Shown here one piece after another: positions 17,675 to 25,361 of a stretch of 64,000 nt of DNA. The DNA lies in assembly GCA_965228955.1 (NCBI GenBank), contig OZ245848.1, positions 186,001 through 250,000 on the forward strand, given 5' to 3'. Numbering within the stretch: the stretch's first letter is position 1; each line of letters begins with the position of its first letter. The stretch is from JANSWY01 sp965228955. Lineage in GTDB: Bacteria > Bacteroidota > Bacteroidia > Cytophagales > Cyclobacteriaceae. Under the pieces are notes generated by a model, which saw nothing but the letters and a program-made list of their open reading frames with translations, was not told the DNA's origin and searched no databases. Position numbers and translations under genes: made by a program.

Positions 17675-19417
17675 TTACTTCACCAGGAAATACTTGCCTC
17701 TAAGTCTGGCTAACTCCCACGGACTTTGTTGGCCGCCAGATTTCTTCTCAACCTCAACTCTTGTATTGATGAATACATCTTCAATTCTTTGAGGTTTCTT
17801 CAATTGTTGGATTAATTCCCCTGTATATAAACCGTTATGACCACTTCCGTTTGAGGCTGTAGCGCCCGGAGAAGTAGCAAATGCAATCAGGGTTCCGCTT
17901 GGTGGAGTCATATCAGCAAGACCTCCGTTTCCACCTCTTTGCCAGCTTCTGAAAGGATTATTTCTACAAGCATCCAACACAATTAGGTTTAGTCGATCAG
18001 GGTTGCTGGTTTCCATGATTTTTTGAACAGTGTTGACACTTACACTTTCAAAGCTTACATCATTCTGTTCTCTGATGTTTACACCTACAGGAAGCAAGTA
18101 ATTCACTTGCTCTACTTGCATACCATGACCAGCAAAGTAAAAGAATGCCACATCTGCATCTCTGTTTTGTCTGCCAAATTCTCTTATGGCATTGTTCATC
18201 GTATACAGGTTTGCATCTGTTTTGATGATTACCTCAAAGCCTAAACCACGCAATGTAGAAGCTATACCTCTGGCATCATTTATTGGGTTTTGGCCAAGGT
18301 TTGCTTGTCCTGTGTAATTGGAATTACCAAAGACTAGTGCTACTCTTTTCTCAGAAGTTGTCGCGTTATTCGTGTTGTTGTTAATGACAACATCTTCGGA
18401 TTTTCTATTTACAGTAATGGTCTTGGTAGCTGACTTCATTTTGGTGTCTGTAGCCTTGATGACGATTGAGTTATCACCAATTGCCAGCGGTACGTTGATT
18501 GAAAAGTAACCACCGCTTTGAAGGTTTGCCTCTAATCCGTTTGCTGTCACCTGATAAACACCATCACTGTCTGTGGCTCTTCCAGCTACTCTTACTGCAT
18601 TTTCTCTAACCACTTTAAACCCTCTGCTTTGGTCAGGTTCTGAAATGGTTATAGATGGAGGGTTGTTGTAAGCAACGGGAGTACTCTTTTTGCCTTGCAA
18701 CTCTCGAATGAGTTGATTTAGGTCTCTGGCTAATTGATCGGTATCAAAGTCGTAGAGATTAGTGCTGTAGCCCATTCCATCATACATATCTCCAGTAACC
18801 CCAGTAACGCATTTTCCAGACTTACAGAATATTCTTACGTTTCTGTTTTGGGTAACTACTCTTGCTTCGGACATTTCGGAAATCGGAATTTTGGACCTTC
18901 TTCCATCTTTGATTTTTGTGTAGAGATAATAGTCGTCTACGGTTATCGGTCCATAGTATCCGTTATCAAATGTTTCCAGGAAAGAATTGATTTTTGATAG
19001 GATATCACTGTTGTTTGGAGTTACATTGTTTCCTCCTCCAAGATTAGAAATTAACCGGTTTAAATCTCTGGCCAGTTTGTTTGCATCAAAATCGTAACTG
19101 GTTCTGTAGGACATTGCATCATATTTTGCACCAGTTACACCAGTTACGCACTTCCCAGTCTTACAAAAAATTTTGACACTACGATTAGCTTCTACTACCC
19201 GGGCTTCAGAGATCTCAGCAATAGGTATTTTAGATCTCCTACCGTCTTTTAGGTTGGTGTATAGGTAGGTACCATCAGAAGAGAGATATCCATAATATCC
19301 ATTGTCAAATGTTTTGAAGAAACTATTGAGTTCACTTAGAATCTGGGATTTGGACTGAGTTAATCCGGTTTGAAATAGTCCTAAGATGATAATTGCAATG
19401 AGAGATAATCTTTTCAT
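17675..19417 (-). CDS. Secreted caspase-family (C14) peptidase with duplicated N-terminal domain
   Basis: 580 residues. Signal peptide of about 20 residues. Two copies of a ~100-residue domain (about 26-124 and 138-238) share FDNGYYG, DGRRSKIPI, SEARVV, IFCK-GKCVTGVTG and the ending ARDLN-LI; the Cys pairs could form disulfides. An Ig-like bacterial domain follows (about 253-336, PPSITISEPDQ to TKTITV). The caspase fold begins at EKRVALVFGNSNY (357), with catalytic H431 (YFAGHG) and C484 (LDACRNNPF). Such proteases cleave after basic residues in related metacaspases, and the ending here (ELARLRGKYFLVK) is typical. It is secreted rather than cytosolic; the target is unknown. Confidence 0.9.
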   Translation of the reverse strand: MKRLSLIAIIILGLFQTGLTQSKSQILSELNSFFKTFDNGYYGYLSSDGTYLYTNLKDGRRSKIPIAEISEARVVEANRSVKIFCKTGKCVTGVTGAKYDAMSYRTSYDFDANKLARDLNRLISNLGGGNNVTPNNSDILSKINSFLETFDNGYYGPITVDDYYLYTKIKDGRRSKIPISEMSEARVVTQNRNVRIFCKSGKCVTGVTGDMYDGMGYSTNLYDFDTDQLARDLNQLIRELQGKKSTPVAYNNPPSITISEPDQSRGFKVVRENAVRVAGRATDSDGVYQVTANGLEANLQSGGYFSINVPLAIGDNSIVIKATDTKMKSATKTITVNRKSEDVVINNNTNNATTSEKRVALVFGNSNYTGQANLGQNPINDARGIASTLRGLGFEVIIKTDANLYTMNNAIREFGRQNRDADVAFFYFAGHGMQVEQVNYLLPVGVNIREQNDVSFESVSVNTVQKIMETSNPDRLNLIVLDACRNNPFRSWQRGGNGGLADMTPPSGTLIAFATSPGATASNGSGHNGLYTGELIQQLKKPQRIEDVFINTRVEVEKKSGGQQSPWELARLRGKYFLVK

Positions 19418-19543
19418 AATTCCTGGTAGTATGTGGAAACCTAACGTGGTATCGTCCGATGAAATTACGGAAAAGGTAGGGTTTTATCAAATGTCGTATA
19501 ACGTTCTCTGTTCAGTTTGAAGAGCCTTATTCAGATTACTTGA

Positions 19544-20476
19544 TTATTCCTCATAAAGGAATCTCATACCATTAGTGAAACCAATACCAAAAATGGTTCG
19601 GTGCGTTTCATTTGGCATTACTTCAGATTTAATGACAAGATTACGGGGATTTTTTTGTCTGAGTATTTGAGCGAACTCTTCCTGGTACTCTTGTATTCGA
19701 AGATCGTGTTCTCCGGAAGCCATATAGACTCTGGTGTTTTGGTTGAAGCTTATGTTCTTGTCCGTTAACTCCTTAATCAGTACTTTGTTGTAGTACCAAA
19801 GTGATGGTCCAAGGATGAGGTATTTGTTGAATAACTGGGAGTTTTCAAGAAGGGTGTATGAACCAAACAAACCTCCGTATGAATGTCCGTATATAGCCCT
19901 GTCATCTGATTGAACTCTGTAGTTCTTTTCAATGAAAGGGAAGAGCTCATGTTCTATGAAGTCGCTAAATTTTGGAGCACCACCTGTAGGGTCCACTTCG
20001 TTTTTACCAATACGTAGATTTTTGTCTTCAATAGGAGTGAGGTCTCTGCTTCTAAGGCGGTAGAAGTTTTTGTAGGTAGTGTTGTAAGCGATTCCAACTA
20101 CTATTATTTCCGGGATTAGTTTGTCTTTTATCAGTCGCTGAACAATGTAGCTAACTCCCCCAAAATTGGTTTCGGCATCAATGACATACAGAACAGGATA
20201 CTTTTTTGATTTGTTTTTGAAGTAGTTTTTGGGGAAGGAGATTTTTAGCTGGTACTTCTGTTTGTTATATGTTGATGAAAGCTCCTTTATCTCTGTATTG
20301 GCCAGCGTTACATTTTCCAGGTTGTCCAGTTTTTGTTTTTCTTCGAGGAGTAATTCCAATTCGGCAACCTTGATTTTTAAACTATCATTTTCAGACTGCA
20401 AATTGGTCAATTGTGACTTGTCTTGATTGCAAGCAGCAAGGATCAAAAGTGAAAAGACTAATAGGTGCCACTTCAT
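19544..20476 (-). CDS. Esterase-family alpha/beta hydrolase lipoprotein
   Basis: 310 residues with a lipobox (LLILAAC, Cys16) and a short coiled coil (about 24-50, LQSENDSLKIKVAELELLLE). The catalytic domain resembles putative esterases of the Fes/IroE/esterase D type: KYPVLYVIDAETNF, the nucleophile elbow GHSYGG and a C-terminal His in NETHRT. Probably anchored to the outer or inner membrane facing the periplasm. Substrate unknown; family members hydrolyse siderophores or acyl esters. The gene precedes the 21-bp repeat array, which starts 118 bases upstream of its start codon. Confidence 0.85.
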   Translation of the reverse strand: MKWHLLVFSLLILAACNQDKSQLTNLQSENDSLKIKVAELELLLEEKQKLDNLENVTLANTEIKELSSTYNKQKYQLKISFPKNYFKNKSKKYPVLYVIDAETNFGGVSYIVQRLIKDKLIPEIIVVGIAYNTTYKNFYRLRSRDLTPIEDKNLRIGKNEVDPTGGAPKFSDFIEHELFPFIEKNYRVQSDDRAIYGHSYGGLFGSYTLLENSQLFNKYLILGPSLWYYNKVLIKELTDKNISFNQNTRVYMASGEHDLRIQEYQEEFAQILRQKNPRNLVIKSEVMPNETHRTIFGIGFTNGMRFLYEE

Positions 20477-20593
20477 TGTGCTTGTTCGTTTGTTGGTAAG
20501 ATTGTATTCGATCTTTGAAACAGGTTTAATTCTGGATTTAAAGTCTACATATACGCTGGTAGCAAAGTAGGGTTTTGTCGATTAGGCTCTTTG

Positions 20594-21013
20594 TTTATGG
20601 TGGATAGAGTTGTGCTGTACATCGAGAAGTTTATGCTAAGCATTGAGATGTTTATGTTGGGTATCGAGCGGCTTATGCTGACCATTGAGCACGATATGTT
20701 ATGCATCGAGTTGAATATGTTGAGCATCGAGTGGTCTGTGCAGTGTATCGAGCACCTTATGCAGTGCATCGAGTACCTTATGCAATGCATCGAGGGGTCT
20801 ATGCAGGCCATCGAGTTGTTTGTGCAGTGCATCGAGGGGCTTATGCAGTGATGTAAGCACTCTATGCAGTGATGTAAGTGCTTTGTGCATTGATGTAAGT
20901 TCAATATGTAGCGATGTAAGCGCTTTATGTAACGATGTAAGTTGTACATGTAATGATGTAAGCACTCTATGCAGCATTGCAAGTACTTTATGTAGTGATG
21001 TAATTAGGATATG
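20594..21013. repeat. Array of twenty 21-bp direct repeats (array 1)
   Basis: Twenty consecutive units of exactly 21 bases, with no spacer, each ending (T/C)ATG or GTG. Units 2-12 have the core CATCGAG (for example CAGTGCATCGAG plus nine bases); units 13-20 have the core GATGTAAG. The array starts 9 bases after the stop codon of the gene at 21023. Read on the minus strand, each unit gives a heptad such as LDALHKV or LTSLHRV. In-frame stops occur in units 3 and 6 only. A related array lies at 50511-50667. The gap from 20477 to 21022 holds nothing else. Confidence 0.95.
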
Positions 21014-21022
21014 TAATGACTA

Positions 21023-21412
21023 TCAATTCAAATCTTTTCTATTCATATCCTTTTCAAAGTCTGCGGTATTTTCAAATCCCAGTTCTTCTAGTTTTTTGAA
21101 GTGCTCTGCTTTTTCGGAAGGCTCCATTTCGGAAATATATATGTCCCAGAGAAAGTCGACAATCCATTCGTACCATCTTGGAGGGGCGGGATACTTTTTT
21201 AAATATTGGAGACGCTGATTGAAATCCATTTTTTGATGGTCCAACCATTCTGATAAAACCATGATATGGGATTCTCCACCACCCATTCGCCAGCCTATAC
21301 TATACGGGTGTAAATCAGGGGCATAAACCCATGGAGGAGGGATATCACCATATTTTTCGATGAAAGCTTTACTAGCTTCTAAATACCATTCTGAGTTTGC
21401 GTAATCTCCCAT
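21023..21412 (-). CDS. Small cytoplasmic protein of unknown function
   Basis: 129 residues, no signal peptide or membrane helix. The sequence is compact and well composed: IPPPWVYAPDLHPYSIGWRM, GGGESHIMVLSEWLDH, then YPAPPRWYEWIVDFLWDIY and a charged helical end. The conserved-looking HPYSIGWRMGGGE core suggests a real domain, but I do not recognise the family. It lies 42 bases after the stop-side end of nothing else on this strand: the MarR-GNAT gene ends its coding region just upstream at 21455, so the two may be cotranscribed. The 21-bp array begins right after its stop codon. Confidence 0.7.
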   Translation of the reverse strand: MGDYANSEWYLEASKAFIEKYGDIPPPWVYAPDLHPYSIGWRMGGGESHIMVLSEWLDHQKMDFNQRLQYLKKYPAPPRWYEWIVDFLWDIYISEMEPSEKAEHFKKLEELGFENTADFEKDMNRKDLN

Positions 21413-21454
21413 TTGAGTTTTGTTGATTAGTAAAGTACAATAAAAATGATCACC

Positions 21455-22402
21455 TCAACTCAACCTTTTATACATTATTTTCTCAGTTCTTTTTAAGACA
21501 TCCATTTGAGGAGGTGCGTCTGCATCTTCGAAACCTAATTTGTAATAAAGTTTGTGAGCTTGTGGCATGGACATGGTTGTTTGAAGCCATAGTTCGCTTG
21601 CATCGTTTTCTTTACACCTGGTGATGCATCTTTCTATCAATTTAGTAGCTATACCAAGTTTTCTGAAGTTTGGGTTGATGAATAATTTGGCAAACTCAAA
21701 TGTGTCGTCATCTAATCGTTTCAAAACTACACAACCAGCGATTTCATTCTTATACTTGGCAAAAAATAGAAATCCTCCGGTTTGTAAGTAAGCTTCCTCT
21801 GGATGATTCAAAGTGTATTTATCTTCTTCTTCCAACTCACCATTTAATACTTCTGACAACCACGGAGCGGCTAATTCATAAAATTTCCCTTGTAGACTAG
21901 GTTTATAGTCAATGATTTTGAAAGTCTCTGTTTCATTTGCCACTCTATCATAAATAGGTTTGGATTCAATCTCATGATCAATTCTGTCAAGGATGTTCAA
22001 TATATCCGGATGGCCACTATCGAATGTTTCCTTCAACGAGCTGGCGAATGAGGACCAAATGGGAGTGAGTTTTTTTACCATTGCTTGTCCAGTTGTGCTT
22101 AGTGTTATCAGCTTGGACCTTTTGTCATTAGGATTGATTTCAACTAGTACCAGCTTTTCTTTTTCCAATTCTCTTATGACATTCTTGACTGAAATGTGCG
22201 AGAAATCTATCTGATTAGCGATATCCAGCACTGTAATAGGATCATCGCTTTTGGTGATTACATAAAACACAGAAAACCAACTTGCTTTGAATTTGATACC
22301 TGCATTGTTGTAAATCTTATCTCCATCTAAATAAAGCTGCTCACTTATTCTTCTGAATCTTGTAGCACTAGCGAGATAACCAAGGTTTTGTAGTATATCC
22401 AT
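21455..22402 (-). CDS. MarR regulator fused to a GNAT N-acetyltransferase
   Basis: 315 residues. Residues 1-145 form a MarR winged helix: ITVLDIANQIDFSHISVKNV (recognition helix) and EKLVLVEINPNDKRSKLITL with TTGQ (wing). Residues 160-312 form a GNAT acetyltransferase: GGFLFFAKYKNEIAGCVVLK, FAKLFINPNFRKLGIATKLI (acetyl-CoA loop, with RKLGIA in place of RGxGxG) and LYYKLGFEDAD. Such fusions are known; they may acetylate a small molecule or protein and repress their own gene. Tandem 21-base repeats directly before the start codon (22405-22447) are candidate operators. Confidence 0.92.
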   Translation of the reverse strand: MDILQNLGYLASATRFRRISEQLYLDGDKIYNNAGIKFKASWFSVFYVITKSDDPITVLDIANQIDFSHISVKNVIRELEKEKLVLVEINPNDKRSKLITLSTTGQAMVKKLTPIWSSFASSLKETFDSGHPDILNILDRIDHEIESKPIYDRVANETETFKIIDYKPSLQGKFYELAAPWLSEVLNGELEEEDKYTLNHPEEAYLQTGGFLFFAKYKNEIAGCVVLKRLDDDTFEFAKLFINPNFRKLGIATKLIERCITRCKENDASELWLQTTMSMPQAHKLYYKLGFEDADAPPQMDVLKRTEKIMYKRLS

Positions 22403-22404
22403 AG

Positions 22405-22447
22405 TTTATGAAAGTCCTTTTGTAAATTTATGAAAGTCCTTTTGTAA
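22405..22447. promoter_or_regulatory. Tandem repeat in the MarR-GNAT leader; candidate operator
   Basis: Two identical 21-base copies (22405-22425 and 22427-22447), separated by one base, begin TTTATGAAAGTCCTTTTG. Each holds the short dyad AAAG-TC-CTTT. The period of 22 is about two helical turns, and the pair ends 2 bases before the start codon at 22402. Binding by the adjacent MarR protein is inferred. The copy nearest the gene lies in the likely ribosome-binding region, so a post-transcriptional role is possible. Confidence 0.5.
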
Positions 22448-22471
22448 TTGCAAAGGTTGGTTGTGTATTTG

Positions 22472-22582
22472 TTGCGGGTTGCGGGGTAGCGAGTTTTTGT
22501 GGTAGCTGAGACTTGGTGCTTTTGTAGTTAGCTGTTTCAGTTGTCAGTTGTCGGTTGTCAGTTACTTGCAGGGACGTAGAAA
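22472..22582 (+). repeat. Solitary copy of a ~103-bp dispersed repeat
   Basis: Starts TTGCGGGTTGCGGGGTAGCG, continues with a GAGTTTTTG and GCTGAG section, a CAGTTGTCAGTTGTCGGTTG section, and ends CGTAGAAA. It aligns in the same orientation with the three tandem copies at 24200-24500, with a few insertions that make it about 111 bases. It sits just upstream of the CPBP gene. Confidence 0.8.
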
Positions 22583-22641
22583 AAATTATTTGGTAGTTGT
22601 AACAATTAGGATGTCTGGGAGTCATCTGCGAAACATGGCTT

Positions 22642-23391
22642 ATGAACTATCCATTGATCAAACCCAAATACTATATTCAGCTTTTTGCTGAGATATTGAG
22701 TTTCATTAAGAATCCAAAAGTTGAAAGAGATCTGAATAAACCTGTCCGGTTGAAAATCTATGATACTATTGGGCTATATGTTTTGAAAATGGTTTGTTTG
22801 ATTCCGGTAGTTTTATTTTTTGCTGTGGTGTATGATCCGGAGAATGTAGTGGAATCAAAGATGGCTGACAGGTTTACCCCTGTCATGTTTTTAGTAGTTG
22901 GGGGATTTGTTTTACCGCTTATTGAGGAGGTTGCGTTTAGATTGTCGTTGCGGTTTAGGCCGATTTATTTAGCGCTTTCATTGAGTGTATTCCTCTATTA
23001 TATTTTGACCAAGTTTGTGTTTTTCACCAAAATCAGTGCTATTGATGATAGCTTCTTTCTGAGAATTCTGATAGCTGGAGGATTTGGTGTTTTTATTTTT
23101 CTAATGAGTAACTACAAAGCGGTTAAGTTAATATTAGAAGCATTCTGGATAGATTATTTTCGACCCATATACTATCTGAGCTGTATTGTTTTTGCATGGA
23201 TTCATATCAATAAATATGAGATTGAATTCTTGAATATTTTATTACTTCCGATTCTTACACTACCCCAGTTGATGAGCGGTATTATTAATGGTTATACCAG
23301 GGTCGTTTTTGGGTTTCAGTATCCTTTACTGTTTCATATGGCTAATAATGTGGTCGGAATTGGGTTGTCAGTATTGCTTACAGGTGACTGA
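22642..23391 (+). CDS. CPBP-family intramembrane glutamic protease
   Basis: 249 residues with about six membrane helices. All three CPBP (Abi) motifs are present: E95-E96 with R100 (LPLIEEVAFR), H188 in FAWIH, and H232 with N235/N236 in FHMANNV. Family members process prenylated proteins, bacteriocins or membrane-bound regulators; here the substrate is unknown. The next gene, 49 bases downstream on the same strand, encodes a channel-like membrane protein, so they may form an operon. The pair is bracketed by same-orientation copies of a ~103-bp repeat, which suggests a movable or deletable cassette. Confidence 0.88.
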   Translation: MNYPLIKPKYYIQLFAEILSFIKNPKVERDLNKPVRLKIYDTIGLYVLKMVCLIPVVLFFAVVYDPENVVESKMADRFTPVMFLVVGGFVLPLIEEVAFRLSLRFRPIYLALSLSVFLYYILTKFVFFTKISAIDDSFFLRILIAGGFGVFIFLMSNYKAVKLILEAFWIDYFRPIYYLSCIVFAWIHINKYEIEFLNILLLPILTLPQLMSGIINGYTRVVFGFQYPLLFHMANNVVGIGLSVLLTGD

Positions 23392-23440
23392 TTAAGGTTT
23401 CTGTTTTTACCCTTCGGGTCATATTAATTATATTGTAAAT

Positions 23441-24163
23441 ATGATGCCCATAATTAGTAGACTCAATTCCATAAGTGCAAATCGGCTTTATGCTCCTGTA
23501 TTGATTTTGTCATTGATAATGTACATCATGGTGGCATTTTCATCTGAGTATGTGTATAATGAAGCTGAGTCTTCAAAGAGTAGTTTAGTTTTTCTATTGG
23601 CCTTTCTGCTTTTCTCTTATTTGTACATTCTTATTTTACTGGTAAGGAAGTTGGGACTAAACCCAAGGGTGATAATTTGGTTGAACATTGTTCCTCCTCT
23701 GGTATTAGTATTTTCTACTGTTACCGTGTTTGTAGATTTGACTTTTTTGGGAGCTACTAAACCGTACTTGTTTATATCAGCACATCTGTTTACTACCACC
23801 TTTTTTGTTATCTGCATTTATGTTATTCTAAAGCATGTTTTCAGTTCGAATGAAACTAAAGTAGATCATATTTGGGGTGCTACTGTTGCGTACCTGTTGT
23901 TGATAGTTATTTTTTCTGAGATCTACGAATACATTACAATCTTCAATCCCACGTATCTTGGTAAGACATATGTTATGGGTACTCCAAATTACATTCAATG
24001 CCTGATGTTCAGCATCAACACCATGTCAGGACTTGATTCTGTTTACCCTGAGGCTCATCCAATTCTAAAGAAATTAGCGTCAATTGAAAGTGTAATTGGG
24101 AACTTATTTCTGGTGATTATTTTGGGGAGATTGTTGTCGCACCCATTGAAGATTAAGAAGTGA
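23441..24163 (+). CDS. Channel-like multi-pass membrane protein
   Basis: 240 residues with about five to six hydrophobic segments. The C-terminal part looks like a two-helix ion-channel unit: helix LLLIVIFSEIYEYITIF, a pore-loop-like stretch QCLMFSINTMSGLDSVYPEAH, then helix VIGNLFLVIILGRLLSHPL. In potassium channels the equivalent filter reads TVGYGD; here it is SGLDSV, so potassium selectivity is doubtful. The N-terminal four helices have no recognised domain. It follows the CPBP protease gene and ends before the triple 103-bp repeat. Channel activity is inference from layout. Confidence 0.6.
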   Translation: MMPIISRLNSISANRLYAPVLILSLIMYIMVAFSSEYVYNEAESSKSSLVFLLAFLLFSYLYILILLVRKLGLNPRVIIWLNIVPPLVLVFSTVTVFVDLTFLGATKPYLFISAHLFTTTFFVICIYVILKHVFSSNETKVDHIWGATVAYLLLIVIFSEIYEYITIFNPTYLGKTYVMGTPNYIQCLMFSINTMSGLDSVYPEAHPILKKLASIESVIGNLFLVIILGRLLSHPLKIKK

Positions 24164-24199
24164 ACTTTGATAATCTTTCGCTAGCTATGTTGTTACGAG

Positions 24200-24500
24200 T
24201 TGCGGGTTTTGGGTTAGCGAGTTTTTGGTGGTTGCTGAGTCTTAGTGCTTAGAGAAGCTGTTGTCAGTTGTCGGTTGACAGTTATTTGGAAAACGTAGAA
24301 AATTGCGGGTTACGGGTTAGCGAGTATTTGGTGGTTGCTGAGTAATAGTGCTTAGAGAAGCTGTTGTCAGTTGTCGGTTGACAGTTATTTGGAAAACGTA
24401 GAAAATTGCGGGTTTCGGGTTAGCGAGTTTTTGGTGGTTGACTGAGACTTTAGTACTTGTAGAAGCTGTTAATAGTTGTCGGTTATCAGTTGTTTTGATA
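24200..24500 (+). repeat. Three tandem copies of a 103-bp repeat
   Basis: Copies start at 24200, 24303 and 24406 with TTGCGGG, an exact 103-base period. The first two are nearly identical; the third is more diverged towards its end (AATAGTTGTCGGTTATCAG). Each contains GGTTAGCGAGT, GGTGGTTG, GAAGCTGTT and GTTGTCGGTTGACAGTTATT sections. No start codon or coherent frame was found, so these look like non-coding intergenic repeats. They fill nearly all of the gap 24164-24509. Confidence 0.9.
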
Positions 24501-24509
24501 GAGGGATTT

Positions 24510-24860
24510 TTAGTGTTCTCTTTCTCCTGCTATTACTCTAGGTATATCACCTTTTTCTTTTGAAATCAGATATAGAAGGTATGATGCAAACACAATAATT
24601 CCCAGGACCATCGCGGTGATACCAAGCACAATAGATTGCGTTGAAAATCGGTTTCTCCACATAATCCATAGGGCAGATAACATCAAGTAACAATTAAAGT
24701 CTAAAGTAAATTGCCCTATCCATTTCATTGTTTGTGAAAACTCAAGTGCTCTCAATAAGAAATTTCCTCCATCGTTTTGAATAGCAATTACGGTGTAGAC
24801 TAATAACCCGACAGTTTGAATTATTAATAAGGCTTTTAAAGCGTATAAATTGTTCTTCAT
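24510..24860 (-). CDS. Small membrane protein of unknown function
   Basis: 116 residues from the ATG at 24860. A longer frame to 24935 would overlap the upstream gene by 67 bases and adds no plausible sequence. About three to four hydrophobic segments: ALLIIQTVGLLVYTVIAI, TLDFNCYLMLSALWIMW and IVLGITAMVLGIIVFASYLL. No recognised domain. It lies 8 bases after the membrane-protein gene at 24869, itself downstream of TetR and cyclase genes, so it is the last gene of a probable four-gene run. Confidence 0.7.
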   Translation of the reverse strand: MKNNLYALKALLIIQTVGLLVYTVIAIQNDGGNFLLRALEFSQTMKWIGQFTLDFNCYLMLSALWIMWRNRFSTQSIVLGITAMVLGIIVFASYLLYLISKEKGDIPRVIAGEREH

Positions 24861-24868
24861 AGCATATT

Positions 24869-25312
24869 TTAATTTGAGTCTTTGGCTGGAGCCCAAAGTG
24901 GTCCGACAAATGAGATTAGTACAAGTATATTCCATAGTGCATTTGATGCATGACCTCCTGCAATGGACCCCAAACTATCCAGGATGAACCAGGAGCATAG
25001 GCCAATCAATACACATCTTCTTACCATCTCTGGGGAGTGATCATATACCATTGAGGAGAGGCACCATATAGTTACGCCATATCCCATTAGAAATCCGCCA
25101 AGAAGCGCTGATAGAAAACGAGCTGTAGAATCATCCAGAGATTCCTTGCCATCCAATGGCCAACTGAGAAGATCTAATGTCCATCTTCCCACTTCAGCAT
25201 ATTCAGGCATGGTGCCCAAGAAGCAGATGGGGCCAAATACTGCCACTAGTAAGCCGGTGACTTTTAAGTATTTCTTATGGAAACTGTGTGTTCTGTAAAA
25301 TGGTATATTCAT
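24869..25312 (-). CDS. Membrane protein of unknown function, probable TetR target
   Basis: 147 residues with about four membrane helices: VTGLLVAVFGPICFLGTM, FLSALLGGFLMGYGVTIWCL, VLIGLCSWFILDSLGSIAGG and LWNILVLISFVGPLW. No known family recognised. It starts 49 bases after the end of the TetR gene; a perfect 16-base palindrome (25363-25378) lies between, so repression by the TetR protein is plausible. Confidence 0.7.
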   Translation of the reverse strand: MNIPFYRTHSFHKKYLKVTGLLVAVFGPICFLGTMPEYAEVGRWTLDLLSWPLDGKESLDDSTARFLSALLGGFLMGYGVTIWCLSSMVYDHSPEMVRRCVLIGLCSWFILDSLGSIAGGHASNALWNILVLISFVGPLWAPAKDSN

Positions 25313-25361
25313 GCCACCTATGATTTGTTTTTACAAACCTAGGCCATCGGCATGAAGGTTT

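Noticed and set aside
20545..20982. Several overlapping open frames across array 1 (for example 20591-20851, 20820-21218, 20545-20982)
   Set aside because: They are open only because a 21-base repeat without stops is periodic in three codon frames. Only the minus-strand heptad frame shows a codon-level pattern, and it is reported as a finding, not as a gene.
20594..21013. CRISPR array
   Set aside because: Units of 21 bases follow each other with no spacers, and there are no cas genes.
22428..22625. Short frame inside the solitary 103-bp repeat
   Set aside because: It reads through low-complexity repeat sequence and is not kept in the tandem copies.
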